Positions 46,005 to 59,720 of a stretch of DNA of 64,000 nucleotides are shown here, in pieces. Position numbers and translations under genes: made by a program. The stretch's first letter is position 1; each line of letters opens with the position of its first letter. Source of the DNA: Syngnathus acus (lineage: Eukaryota > Chordata > Actinopteri > Syngnathiformes > Syngnathidae); NCBI RefSeq assembly GCF_901709675.1, contig NC_051101.1, positions 5,168,501 through 5,232,500 on the forward strand, written 5' to 3'. The notes beneath the pieces are model-generated. The model was not told where the DNA came from, did not search any database, and saw nothing but the letters and a program-made list of their open reading frames with translations.

Positions 46005-46424
46005 AGAAACACAGAAAACTCCACGTAGTTAGTTTGCTACTTCCTCCTGGTTAATATCACAAAATGGCCCAATATCATTCCTTCAACCTCACGCCTTCCC
46101 TTAATTCTTCTTTGGAGGGATGAATAAAGAGAGTTGGGAATGTACTAGATTCACGATGATTACTTGAAGCCGTGTGCTGGTTTCGTCTCAAGAAAGCATG
46201 ATTTCCTTTCACTGTCATATGCATGACAGTCAAATGTATGTCCCGCTAAGCAAAATGGACACTTTCTCCTTAAGGCCATTTTTGTGATTTCTAGAGAAAA
46301 TCAAAACCAAGATGGCACAAACAAAATGTAAGCTTCAAGAAAAAGAAAACAGAAGTTCAGAGTGGCCTTTGGTCATGCTATTAACTAATTTTCACTGTAT
46401 TTGTTTTCATGTCAGAATTTTACT

Positions 46425-46495
46425 TTATGTACAGTACTTTGTATGCAGCATTTCTTTTAAAGTGCTCTACGAATAAATCTGAGTTGAGAGCTGTG
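46425..46495 (+). mobile_element. LINE/SINE-type 3' tail fragment
   Basis: TTTAAAGTGCTCTACGAATA followed by AATCTGAGTTGAG resembles the 3' end of L2-type retroelements (AAAGCGCTnTATAAATAAA plus short repeats). Only the tail is present. Confidence 0.35.
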
Positions 46496-49400
46496 AGGTA
46501 GATGTGCAGACTAATATTTAGTCCTACCATGAAAAGTGAAATTTAATTTAAAATACACAATACCCTTTTTTATTATCATTCTGCATGTATTCAAAATGTA
46601 TATTATGAAATTGATGACGATTTATCATGAAAAAAAGTGTATTCTCTTTAATAGTAGCTATTTAATGTTTCACCTGACAGATGTGAAGACAACTCATTTG
46701 AAAAGCAGAAGGCTTCTGAAAAATTGACACTGGCTAACAAGTGTCCACTCATAAAGGTATACATACATAAATTGAAATTGAAATCAATGAGTGGAGAGCA
46801 TTTTAAGAGCTGTTGGACAGCTGCTACACCTCGACAAGTGGTTCCATGTTTGAAAAAACCTACAAAAGAGCTGTCACACATAAGCTTATTTCACTGTGAC
46901 TTTTTTCTCTCGCCGTAAAATAGAAGATGGGATAAGGCTGTGGTGAGGAGGAGCTGCCAAAAGGATGGAGTGTGCATGTTAGTAGCAGATGAGTGAAAGG
47001 AAGTGTGGCAGCATTTGCTCAAGTAGCAAATTATACTGGATTGGGTTTGTTCCATATTCCTTTCAGAGTATCGAATCACATGGTGCCATTTTCAGAGAAG
47101 CGGTTTTCACCAAGATGTCACAGATGTGTTTACTGCTTTGGGTGAGAACACAAAACAATCAAGAGATCGTTGAAGCTTTGTGCAAGTGAAACCACTGTGC
47201 TATGGTCTAGCTGCAGATCTAGAAGATAATTATGCATGCTGCAGTGCCTTCTTGTGTATCAAGATAGGGAAAAAATATTAGGACTATGCCCAATTTTATT
47301 CAACAGAAATCAAACACAGATTGAAAACCTATTTGGAGAAGGATCAAAATTACTTGGAAATCCATGAGGAATGTCACTCACCAGAATTAATCACCAGGAG
47401 TAAGATAAATGTCAGTATAAAATACAGCAAAAAAAAATACATATGTAAGACCAATAGCATAGAGTTTTTCTCGCTGTTTGAACTTGATATTGAGATCCAC
47501 TTTGCATCATAAACTGGCTGACAGGTCATAAAATGAATGAATGAAAACTACATTTTGCACGAAGAGGGCCTTGATGGGTGTTCAGCCACCCGCAACAACA
47601 GGCATGGAAATGTAATCATTTCAAATTATAATAAGCATTACTGAATACTTGCAAGCAAGTGTAATGTTAGACTGTTTTATTCATGCATGCAAACAGACAA
47701 TCCTATTTACAATCACACATCAGACACTCAAATAAACTCCAGACGTCCAGACCAACGTTAGTCTCGCTTCAGTACGGATGAGCATTAGGCTCCAGCATAA
47801 ATTGCTCTCTTTAATAGTTTAGCATATTCACAGCCTCTTAAAGCATCTGTGATCCAGTCTGAATAAACAAAGGACAGATGGCCACTTGGAGGAACAAGTG
47901 TCTATCAACTCAGTTGGCAAGAAAAAGTAAATCTGTACAAAATGATGTGCTCTTGACTGAACATTACACATGCATGCAGGGAAATTCACATCCTCAGCAA
48001 GACCAAATAGGAATCTCAGAGTAAAAGTAGATCTTTTTGGTAACGCATAAACACATGTCTCTACTTTGTGTGTCATTCCTGTATTTGCAGCATTTGGCCA
48101 TCGTGAACAGCGTGTTTTGCTAACTGTATTAATATTCAACATCAGATACTATTTAGGTTGAAAGATTGTTGTGAATCAGTAGCAAACTGAATATAAAAAA
48201 CTCAAAAAAAATGTAAACATTGGAGCTAAATGTAACAAAATGTTAACATTATTTTCCGTGCCGCTTTGCCCAATGTGTATTAACACAACAATGGTTTCAG
48301 TCGTGTTGTGATTTTTTTAATTGTTACTGTTTACTTTCTCTGAAATTTGAAGTTTTTTTTGTTTACTATTATTGGTATAAGACAAGTGTAGCACAACAAC
48401 AAAAGGCGTTCCGAAAAAATGAAACGTTTTTCTAATGACACAAAATTATCTTATGTGTGTACATTTATTTGGCCCATTATGGTACTGTCCTTAAATAAGG
48501 CCTACAATATTTTTTTGTTTTTTGTTCATGTTTTATTTGAAACGCAATCGCTCATTGACGATAGAAAGCTGGCAATGGCAGACTTGAAAGGGAGTCCATT
48601 AAAACCTCCTCGGTATACAGGATAATGATACAGTCACTGACCCTTTTCTCATGGGTTATTGAATGTATTATACAAAACAACATAGAGCTTCACTGTTTCT
48701 ATGGCAACCTCATAGAAAGTGCAAAGAGGAATTTGGTGTTATTTTGTAGACATGTGACCCAAATTAAAAAAATGACATAATGGCATAATCAAAAAGGGAA
48801 TTATATCAGCTTTGCAATGAGATATTGTGCTTCATTTCACCTCAGAATTATCTATGATTTGAATTTGGGTTGTGTCACCATCTCAAATTTTCAGAATTAG
48901 GAGAAAATAAAACTTGACAATGAGGTTGGGGTCACATTGCAGACAAATGCGACCCAACACAGATTTTTTGCTCGTATGCTACCTGTATCAGATTTTTTTA
49001 TGACACAAATCTCTTCTATTGGTCAGATCATGTGTATGGCCTAATTTTACCAATTACTGATAAAACTGCACTCACATTAAACCTTGCAAACATTTACAAA
49101 TATTATAAAGATTACTTGTGCGAGTTCCCTCACAAAAATGGCTCCATTATGCCACTTACAATTATTTAATAAAACATTCCTGGTTCCTTATAGAGGTCAT
49201 ATTTTAACCAACGCCGAGAGTTTTTATCCGATCGTTTTCAAACTTTGGTTGTTTCATCTAAATATATTTAGGAAAGGTTTTGGAAGCTTTTTTTAATCAC
49301 TTTTATTTTCATTACTTGCTGTTGCTGTGGTCAATTATGCTGTTGTAAATTATGCTGTTTTTGAGGGATTGTGAAAACTCATGAAATTTTGCACACGCAT

Positions 49401-50080
49401 CAGGCCAGGCATCAAAATTAAGATTTTAGAGAGGTATTGTCCTATTTGCAAGTACCCCAACATGTTAGTACTCTGTAGCCAGGGTTACAAGGGCCTTTTA
49501 TGGTTGCTCGCAGCTGTAGTTTTGTTATTGTCATTTCATTGGCAAGTGTTTGTGAAAAAAACATTCTTTTGCAAAGAAACAATGTCATTCAGATTTATTT
49601 TCAAATCAAACATGCGTCAATGATGTTTGGCACTGGACTCAGCTTGTGATGATCAATGTGTCTTTTGTGGGGTCGTTTACAGCGTCTCCAGCTCCAGCAC
49701 GTACTTAATAACCAACACCATGACAACTGCATACGTCTCATCACAACAGCTGAACAGATGAAAGTGTTTTTAAAAAAAAAAAGCAAAAAAAAAGCATTGT
49801 GTCTATAGTGTGTGAGCATGTGTGAACCCGTGAGCTTGTTGAAGTGGTTTGTGTTCTCCCATGAGTCATAGTTGGTGATACGCTGTGAGCAAGTTGACAA
49901 TCCACAAAGTGGACCATATATCAAGAAAACCTTGGACCGATTAATGAACCAAGGGAGGCAGGGAACACTCTCAATATGACCAAAGAGTAAAGCATAGGCA
50001 CACACAGAGCATGATTGAGTCCTTAGCATCATAACATGCAGATGTGAAGCAGCAGCTTTGCCAACCACAGCAACACTTGC

Positions 50081-50104
50081 TACAGATCTAACTACAGATC
50101 TAAC
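50081..50104 (+). repeat. tandem duplication, 12 bp x 2
   Basis: TACAGATCTAAC occurs twice in direct succession, then TCTG. Confidence 0.9.
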
Positions 50105-50928
50105 TCTGTTGTTTTTCTAAGCTCAGTAATGATGGAAGATAAACACAGCTTTTCATCATGACTCATATATTGTAGACAGAGGTTTGCTGAGAATTTTTGT
50201 TTCTAGAATGAAGCCCAGTGAAAATATTGCCCAAATTATTTTGGGAAGAAAAACACACCATGGAATGATGTGAACAGATTTTACTATGTTTTTTTTAATG
50301 AAAGCAATCAAAAACAAGCAAAAACCGGGAAAGCAATTTTCCCCAAATTTGGAGTGTTTGGGGTGACGAAGAACCCTCAATAATGGGTGCAGATACAGTT
50401 AAAGGCAGCGTGGGAAATCATATTTCAGCTTTACTATTACTCCATTCTGCTTGCTTTTAAGTTAAACAATATATCAACAGATTAGTTTTGTTTAGTTTGT
50501 AGCATATTTAGGGCATCCCAGGCAATGCCTTACATACTCAGTACATGATAATATAAGATGCCAAAAGACTGAAGCAGAATCTTAGAGATTCCTGCATCTC
50601 CACACATCATGCAGTACAGCACGGGTGCCAGTTTTTTTTTCCCCATTGAGAACTGCATGTCAACATGAAAAACAAAAACACCAACATGCAGCGGAAATAA
50701 AAGTACAAACACAAGTTTGTCATCCCTGCAGTACAGCTGTCAACTGCTCAATCCGACACGCCATAACATATATTATTCATACCCAAGTAGTTTTCCATTT
50801 GTGTTTTCATTGTCCATACCCAGGCCCATACAAACTAAACATGTACCTGTTCATAAATGTGTATCTTCTGTGCATTCACTGTTCATATCCAGAAACACTG
50901 ACACAACCGTGTGCATGTGCAGTGGGTA

Positions 50929-51215
50929 CCGTATTTTCTGCACTATAAAGCGCACCGGATTATAAGGCGCACCTTCAATGAATGGCCCATTTTAAAACTT
51001 TGTCCATATATAAGGTGCACCGGATTATAAGGCGCACCTTGAATGAATGGCCCATTTTAAAACTTTGTCCGTATATAAAACCATATATTTGGACACGCCT
51101 GCTGTAGTGGCTCAATATTGGTCCATATATAAGGCGCACCGGATTATAAGGCGCACTGTCGGCTTTTGAGAAAATTGGATGTTATTTGGTGTGCCTTATA
51201 GTGCGGAAAATACGG
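50929..51215. mobile_element. TA-flanked element (AAGGCGC type), copy at 50.9 kb
   Basis: The ends are CCGTATTTTCTGCACTATAA and the complementary GTGCGGAAAATACGG, flanked by TA at 50927-50928 and 51216-51217. The internal units are homologous to the 20455-20866 copy, including CTTCAATGAATGGCCC and repeated CACCGGATTATAAGGCGCAC. This 287-bp copy has lost a middle segment relative to the 412-bp copy. Confidence 0.8.
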
Positions 51216-51217
51216 TA

Positions 51218-54200
51218 CTTAAAGTGACCCAATCCACCTTTTAATCACATCACAGAATAAGAGTATGGCAAGAAGGGACAGACATATCATGGATATGGGG
51301 ATGAATACATTTATAACTAAAGCAAAAAATACAGTTGTCTTTATCTTTCAATACAGCAACTCTAATCAACCCCAAACAGCTGCACTACAATTAGGTAGTT
51401 CAAATTCATTATCATAATCATACTCTATGCTAATGCGGACACAGGAGACCTATTTCCTTTGCCAGTCTTTATATGATAGGTGTTCAATTCATAAATACTG
51501 CTGAAAATGTGCTGCCTTTTAATATTATCCCATACCCAATTACATTAGACTAATAACAATGTCACTGCCGACATTCGTAAGTATTCTTCCTCAAACCAAA
51601 CAGACTTGAAAAGCAGCACACTAATTGTAAAGCAACATTCTGAATCACTGCTAAATAACCCCAAAAGACGGATACCGCTCTGTTGGCCATGCAGCTTTGG
51701 GTTCGGCTGATAACTATGTATTCCACTTAATTCTTGCACACAGGCACAAATGTGAATGTGAGAACAAAGAAAATGGAAGTGTTGTATTTTTTTAATGTAA
51801 TTGAATATGTAGTGTTAATTTAAAGTGTTTCACCTTGACCTAATGGCCTGAAAAGCATTCCTTTTACTGTGTTGTCTTCTTATGTGTTATGTATTTTAAG
51901 ATGAGGACCACCATGGAAAAAAGTCCTCAGGCTTTATTGGGTTTTAACCTTGGTGATGCCTGACGGAGAAAGTTGAAGAGCATAAAGAGAAGAGCGGAAA
52001 ACTTATCCATTAAATGCTTATGGGAGTTGCTTGAACTCCTGGCGCAGGACTTCTATGACACATCTACAGGTTTATGTCCCTTGGCTGTGGCTTCAGGTGC
52101 CTTCGGCTGTTCCGGAAAAGATTACAGTCAATTGTTAATTGGCTCAGCACTCAGATGAGGAAGCTGAGGAGTAGATAAACTATCTCAAGAGTTTATGGTG
52201 CATCCAATCGCGTGTATCAATTAAAACAAAAAGAAAAAAAAGCTCAGTGGGAATGTCACACAATTGGAAAACTTTTTGCATCAAAAAAGACGATCATTTT
52301 ACACTTGAGATGGCTCTCTGTGGAGAGATGGTGAATGAACTGAATTTCCTCACATTCTTTTCAAGTTTTCAATGTGCCGCGAGAGCTACCCCCCTGTGTA
52401 AGGCAATTACTCGTCTCAGGAAAGGTAGGGCATCAGTCAATCTGACATGAGCAATGTTGCACTCGGCTTTCCCTCTTGAACATGAGTGGAAACCTGACAA
52501 ATTTCCACTTCATGACAGGCCAATACTTCTTCTTCTTCAAATATTATGGTACAGCATTTGGGTTCTATACTTCTGCCAATGTATGTCCAATGTAACGCAT
52601 AAGTAATTTGTATTTTCATTATGCTTTTAATACAATTATGCATTTTTTTTTTTTTACAAATAGAGCAAACTGTGAAACTGCATGAGTTTGCGTTTTCAAT
52701 GACTCACAAGCAATTTGACTCAAGAAAAATGATGAATACAACAAAAGTGGTAGAAATGTTTCATTGCTAATTAGAAAAAGCCTTTTTTTTTATTCTATAG
52801 TGTCTCATACAACAATTGATTTATCATCTGTCTGAAGAGATGCAATGTTGAACAATGATGAACATTTTTCTCATAATAAAATAGTTTATTTAAAAAAAAA
52901 ACACGTGGAAGAATTTATGCGTAAGACTTCATAACGTCTATTACACACCAATATTAAACTCTATTCCATTCCAAGTAGACAGCATTGGAAAAAATGTTCC
53001 TTCCAAAATAATAAATACTAATCGATACAGGTTTCTGCCAAACTAAGCTCAAAATGTTTCAAATAAATTTAATTACATAATTTTATTGAGTCAACCACTT
53101 ACATTAAGACGTTCTATTGACGCCAAAGAAATGCAGGTGAGAGGTGGACAAGCTGAAGTGTATAAATGGGCTGTGTCCTAGTCTATTAGCCATGCAACAT
53201 CGCCGCCGTGTGGTAAGAATAAAGATAGGTAGGTAAAGACTACAGTATGTCTTACAAAAACACTTGAATTTCAGGTTGCGTTGTAGGTGTGTTATTCCAA
53301 TAAGATTCTCTGCATGTTACTATATATGAGGTGGCAAATTTAAGCAATGAGTTGCCCATTTGAACCAAATCCATGTTTCAGTTTTATTGCTGTCGTTTAA
53401 TTTCATTTGTATCATGTCAAGACTATATAAATTGAACTCTTGGTGGACTATATCTCTGTTGTGTATTGTCCATGTATATTCCGATTAGCATAATGTTGTT
53501 TTGCTGACGAGTCTCTAAAGTTACTCGTTTACAATGCTCAGATACAGTGGAACCTCTAATTTCAAACTCACCGAAGGTCTTGCATTCTGTTTTTTTATTG
53601 ACTCAAGCTTGTGTCATCAGCCCAAGTGGAGTTCAAAGTGTGCCACACCACTGTTGTCCCCCACGCACGCTCCTTTCTTGACTCACATTAAACCCCACAC
53701 CACTCTTGGTCGCCACATTTAGAAAAAGTGCTGCACGCTGCATTGCACCACTGAAGCTTACTGGATAGAATTACCTATGATGCAATGTGTGATCATACAG
53801 ATTTTCATTTATTTTCTTACTCTCCTTCACTCAGAAACTGCAAGGTTACTGAGGATCTATACAGAAAGCAGATGGCTCTTGACTCCATAATAAAACTGAG
53901 AGTTGAAGAGGAAATAAAGTGAACACATTTTAACTAGGAGAAGACTTTGCCATGGCCAAATCCTCCTAATTTTGTTCTACACTTAACTGTGCATTTTTCT
54001 GCCTGAATGTTGTCTTTATGTTGTGTTGTCAATAAGATACATTAGTGACAGGAAGTTTGCATGAAAAGTTTGAGAAATTCATTCAAAGTGGAAAATCACA
54101 CTCATGGACAGCAGCTTTTTCTGAATTGACAACCAAATGTAATGGGTTCTTTGTGTGCTTGGCTCTGCAACTAAACTCCCAGATGCTTCCTGATGCTTTG

Positions 54201-56439
54201 TTATCATCGTGTGACTTTCTATGATATCACATACCACCACCATTAATCATTATGTTGTTTGAAATTATAAAGGTTTGAGTGTTTTTATGCCTCCACTTGA
54301 TTTTAGAGAACATTGCATTGTTGTCTATTTGTACTTCTTCCAAATAAACAGTCCAAGTCTAAATCTGTGTGGTTTGGGGACAATAACGGCAAATTCTGTC
54401 ACGTGTCCTCTCGTCTGAGATGTGTCATCTGAGTGTGGAAGCCAGACATATTCAGCTACTCATTATCCCTCATTCTGCCCAAATGTCAATCAGCAGGTAA
54501 TGACATTTGAAAAGAAAAAGCCAACATAAAATGTGTGTCACTATGTGGCCCTGTGTCTGTGTTGGCAGGTGTGTGTAAACATATTCACCACGCCAGCATT
54601 GGATCATTTTAGCATGATAGCAGCTGTGTCAATAGCAAATGGAGCCAAAGTAGTGTGGTGCTCTGAGGTCCTCTCTCTAGTGAGACTGGAAATATCTAAA
54701 AAATCATAAACAGCTTCCTCACAGTATAAATATCTGAATAGAAGGCACTGAAGGATGAAAACAGATGGAAGGATAAACATATAATAATTTTATGCCACTC
54801 TTCTATATTTGGGAAAACTGTGCACCTGCTTGACAGTATACCAGTTGAAATAATGAAATATAGAATGTAAAGCCCTTTTCGTCTATCAGTAGATAAATCT
54901 GCTGATGTTTACAACCATAAATCTGACATTCTCAATTTATAGGACTTGCATACAGGCAGTGAGTCCCATAAATCTTTTCAAATCGTTTTTTATGTATATA
55001 ATGGAAAGGTCAAATGCATTGCATAAGCAGACAGAGGGTCAAAGAGGCTGTTCCAGACCGAAAAAGGGCCCATATGCCTTAAATTCCCTCGATCTGGTGT
55101 GCAGTTGGATTGCTTTACTGTCAACATGTGTGAACGCCATGCTCGATAAATTTCTCTTTGAATTCCAACTCTAGAGTTTACGAGACGTGCGACAGGGGGT
55201 TGCAAATCTATAGAAGCGTATACACTTGCAGCACTTAAATGCTATTACATTGCCATTTTGTGGCAAAAAGTGAGAAATGTTGGCAAACTGAAGTGAGGAG
55301 AATTTTCAATGGATTTACACGATGTTGTGTCTCCCGGGAAACATTTTCCTCACCCTAATGAGCCGAGGAACAAGTTTGGTTCTGTTATTACTGGCACCTC
55401 CCCACCAGTCACAGGCGTACAACTCACACTCACTTTTTTTCCACTGCTTTTCCCCTCTCAGTAGCCCAGTGCAAATAATAAATAAAAGGAAATACATCAT
55501 CTCCTTTTTAAGCTCAGCGCCAAGATCAGGTCTGCCAAAGTTAACACGAGACAATCTGAGGTAATGATCAGCAAACGTGTATAGCGTTTCATAGAGCATG
55601 ACTTCACATAATTCTTATTTAGATCGTGTTGGCCAGCTAACTTTCAACTGCATAGCCTGTGTAGTGGAAACCACACATTCACACATATATTTTGACTCAT
55701 TCTTCAGGCTTGTTTTGATCATGCTTCAACAAGACGCCTTTGTTTTCAAAGCGATTTGATACAATGTGTCACGGGAGTCCGTTATCAGCCATAAAGTGTG
55801 GAAATTTAAGAGAACATTTTGCATCTGGCGGAATCCTCGTATCTCTCTATCAGCATTATTCAGAAAACTTGAAAAATGGCAGGTTTGGTCAACATTGGCC
55901 ATTGGATCATGAAAAAGAGCAAGCCATTTCAAAAATTTTGGAATAGTAAAACCCACACGCTTGGACTGTCCAAAAGTATAGAATTTTTAAAAATAAATTG
56001 TGAAATTCACCTTAATGTGACTTGTGAGGCGTTGGCTATGTGCTAATTTGTGTTGTCAGATTTTCAAATCATCTGTGTCATCAATGTGAAACATTTCATG
56101 TTCGCTCTCAGCTCGTGAAAATGAAGGTAAGGAAAGGAAATCAGTGAACAGAAGAACTGGGGGGTCCCTGCGCTACAACATGGAGGAAAGACGTGTAACA
56201 CAATCCAGACATTGTTTACCCTGTTTCTTATGTAAAGGCCACTTACTGTTGTGTCCAATGGCTAACCCTTAATTTGCTGCCTGAGCCTTTGATGTTCACG
56301 CATATTTATGTTTCCTGACACTACCTTTCCTCTTACTCGCTCTCTTTTTCAAACTCCACCGGTTGATATTGCAATTGGATAGGCCATGTTTCCATGTAGG
56401 GGCTCTTTTAAGCTTGCTCTCATGATAGAAAACACAAGT
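51218..56439. other. intergenic DNA, no gene seen
   Basis: No recognised repeat family or exon. Homopolymer runs occur at 52645-52656 (T) and 52891-52900 (A). Confidence 0.55.
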
Positions 56440-57055
56440 GGGAAAGGAGAAAGCAGTGGTGAACGCACACATCCACAGAGAGGCCCTGGCCCCAGCCCAG
56501 ACAACGCTGCAGGGGATTAGAGCACACCCTGGCAGCAGAATGGTTTCACTTAAGAATTTCAGTAATCACTTTTAGGAGTGTAATATATAGCTGACCTTCG
56601 GCAGCGCCACACGACCCCCCGCTCCCCCGACCATTTGATCAAAGGAAGCGGCAGTGGCTGTGCAAACAGGCGCTATCAGTGGACTCCAATGGATTTACTG
56701 CCTGCTTCTTCTCTCTTGTCTCCCCTGAGTCGTGTGTTCATACACATAGAAACCCAGTTTCATCTTACAGAACCCATTTTTCTCCCCGTTTTAATTTACG
56801 GGCTAGATCATGACTTGGAGGAAGGAGGGAGGTGGGGGGCTAAGGAGGCCTCGGGGAAGGGGAGAAGAGCGCTGGTCAGAGCAGCCTGGGGCCCTTATAC
56901 ACTCCCTGCTGACTGGGACAAGCAGAACTGTTTTCATCATGGGAAAAGCCCGGTAGGGTCTCAACTGAAACTGCCACACTGTGGGCTGTGCTCCACAACA
57001 ATAGAAGCTACCAGAAAAGGAAGGGGGGGGGCTGTCCTGATTGAGTTTATATAGT
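56440..57055. promoter_or_regulatory. GC-rich non-coding island
   Basis: This is the most GC-rich stretch in the right third of the window. It contains GGCCCTGGCCCCAGCCC, runs of C (CACGACCCCCCGCTCCCCC) and of G (GGAAGGGGGGGGGC). A 139-aa open frame (56635-57054) exists but has no recognisable domain and is probably a by-product of composition. It could be a regulatory island or the edge of an unrecognised transcript. Confidence 0.25.
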
Positions 57056-57979
57056 GCCCTAAATACCTGGAGGCTCAGACAAAGACCTGAAAAGAGAGGA
57101 TGTGGGTATCATAGCAACCATTCATAATTCGATGCCTGCTGGTGTGACGATGACGACGAGTTTAATTAATGTTTTCCTCATCTTTAATTAACATCATACT
57201 CACTTGTATTTCTTTATCGCAACAGCAATTTTACTTGTACACGCCTAGCATTGTTTAAGAAATTGCCGTAACATATCAGATCGATCAGTTAAGAACAGGC
57301 AATTTCTCTGAGGGAACATGTTGACCTTAATGCTTTTAAAAGAAAATGACTTTCAGCTGCTCCAAATCCATGGTCATTTGTAATCTAAGATAATGTTATG
57401 CTCTTTTTTAAAGTGTTTCTCGCTGTACGGTACACATTGTCTTTATGCCAATAATCATATTAATTTTGCTTTATTTGATTTAAGGGGAAACACTAAAACA
57501 GCGTGTTTCTTTGTTACATTTCCATATGAGTGAAGGCTCAAGTTGCAGAAGACCAGCAAATACTACTAGAAGCCAGATGAGGGCATCACACCACAAATGT
57601 TTGAGAGCGAGCCACTCAGTAGATAGTTTGAATAATGACGCCTCTCGTTCAGCAGAATCACTGTAAGAATGAGATCTGTAATTTTGATTGTGCAATCACC
57701 CAATTTCTCTTTCACTCAATCATGACTCAGACATGTGTCTCAGTTCAACTGCTTAAAGCATATTTTGTTTTGTTTTTTAGCTCCTGGACCCAAATCAAGG
57801 GAGGCTTTTATTTGTACCACATTTGTGACGGTGAAGAGGTTGGTCTCGAATAATTCCACAATCAGTGAATACAATTTAAATGAAGAATAAATCAGAGGAA
57901 AGGTGTGTAATTCAATTGCTTTGTGGCTTCCCTTGAGTCAATATTGCCTTGTCTTTGCGAAGACTGATATGTCTGTTAC

Positions 57980-58032
57980 TAGTGTGTGTGCGTGCGTGTG
58001 TGTTATTCACGTATGTGTGTGCGTGCGTATTG
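57980..58032. repeat. imperfect (GT)n/(GC)n microsatellite
   Basis: GTGTGTGTGCGTGCGTGTGT, a short ATTCACGTAT interruption, then another GTGTGTGTGCGTGCGT run. This is alternating purine-pyrimidine sequence. Confidence 0.85.
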
Positions 58033-58167
58033 CAAGCTATTATCGTAAATCAGTGAGCATATTTTGATGCTAATTGGTGTTGAGTGGGTTAAAGAAAGCA
58101 ATATGGAGCTCTTGGAGAAGACAGTAATAATGCACCTGCCTCATTAGTTTGAAGGCTAACGCCAGCA

Positions 58168-58219
58168 ACATTAACATGTGGCCAACGTGAGCTACATTAA
58201 CATATGGCCAACACTTGCT
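58168..58219 (+). repeat. tandem duplication, 26 bp x 2 (imperfect)
   Basis: The units start ACATTAACATGTGGCCAAC and ACATTAACATATGGCCAAC and diverge toward their ends. Non-coding. Confidence 0.85.
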
Positions 58220-59469
58220 TTTGGGAAAACTGAGAGAACTCTGTTGACCTTCATGATTATTTCCTTGCAAGTTTTGCAAAGGACTCTGCAGCGTCCTGGG
58301 TGGGCGAATAAGTTATCTAAGCTATTGGGCTTAAAGATGATTAACAACATGTCCTTTTCAGTTAATGTCATCTTCAAAGCTATTATTTCTGTTCCATGTG
58401 GCTATGTGCTCTATGATCATTATGGTTGAAGATTTTTCTCACACGCATGCCATTTTGTCTCTCATCGTACAGTAGTTTTGATTCAGCAAGCAGTTTCAGC
58501 TCCATGTGTACGTGGCATTGTGTGTGCCAGCTGAGTTTCATGTGCCTGGCCTGGCCTTGCACCCTGCGACCCAGTGGGGCTCAGCCTTCAGCTGCTGAGC
58601 ACCCACCACACATTCCTACTTTATCTCCAAAGTCGCCTCTCTCATCTACACCGTCAGGACAAAATGTATACCAGCTGGGACACCATTAAGTAAATGGGAT
58701 CCTTACACTGTTTTTTTTAGGCATCCAGTGGAAAAGTTAGTCATATCAATAGTGTCAAAGCCTGCGGATGTGCAGACGGGCACACTGATATTCACACTCA
58801 CAGTTTACATTTTCAGTCAAGTGCAGTGCTTTGACTGTCATGACATTTTGTATGGACATTCTTTATCCCCAGAAAGAGGAGCTCAAAGCCCTCTCCAGCC
58901 ACTTAGCCGTTGACAGTGTACAGATGGAAGCGGTCAATTTTGGCATCAGACTTTCACATGTCAAAGCCGAAGATGAAAAATAATTTAATCATTCCCACCA
59001 ACGGTCCAAAACATACATGCACCCCTGATCCCAATCAAGAGTCTCCTGGATCACAAAGAAGGATCTTGCACCGAACCCAAAAAACCTTAAATGTCAATAA
59101 TTCACCATTTTGTTTGGTGTTGTGTAAGCTGCATGCACCACATCCACAAATCTGCACACTAATTGACAAGTGTAATTACATTGCTTGAAGTGACACCACG
59201 ACAAGTGAAAATAGAATAAATAATTTCCACTCCACTTTTTCGTAACGCTGCTCTCCAATCACGTCACTTTCTCTCATGCTGGAGTTAACTATGTACCATG
59301 TGCAGTCTTGCATACCATACATGTTACTTGGTATTAAATGGTGATTCACTGTTAATGTTCACAACAGCTATGCTTTGCTTGGCAAAAGACATACAAAGTT
59401 ACCGTGATTCCAGATATAGTATATGGGTTTAAAAGTTGCTATATCAATCAAATCAATATCATCTTTTTA

Positions 59470-59720
59470 ATAGTACCCTGATGGTTTAACCCCCTGGGAC
59501 GTACACACGCCAATATTATGAATAGGCTGCACACCAAAGGGTCTACATCCTCCACAAACCATCAGAAACGTACAGCCAGACACACACACCCTTCCCTCTA
59601 GACTGCCGTCACGGCGCTCCAAGCACAGCTGTCAAAACGTAAAAAAGGCAAACATTTCGAACACAAGCGTGCGATGGGCTGGGAGGGCCGGAGAAAGACG
59701 GATACAGGAGGGAACATATA
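59470..59720. other. CpG-containing non-coding block
   Basis: A local rise in CpG (CACGGCGCTCC, AAGCGTGCGATGGGC, GGCCGGAGAAAGACGG) within AT-rich DNA. No gene start, TATA box or repeat family is recognised. Confidence 0.2.

Larger units (their letters stand above)
46005..50926. other. intergenic DNA, no gene seen
   Basis: AT-rich DNA with a possible LINE tail near 46.45 kb, a 12-bp duplication at 50.08 kb and A-rich runs near 49.77 kb. No exon is recognised. Confidence 0.55.
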
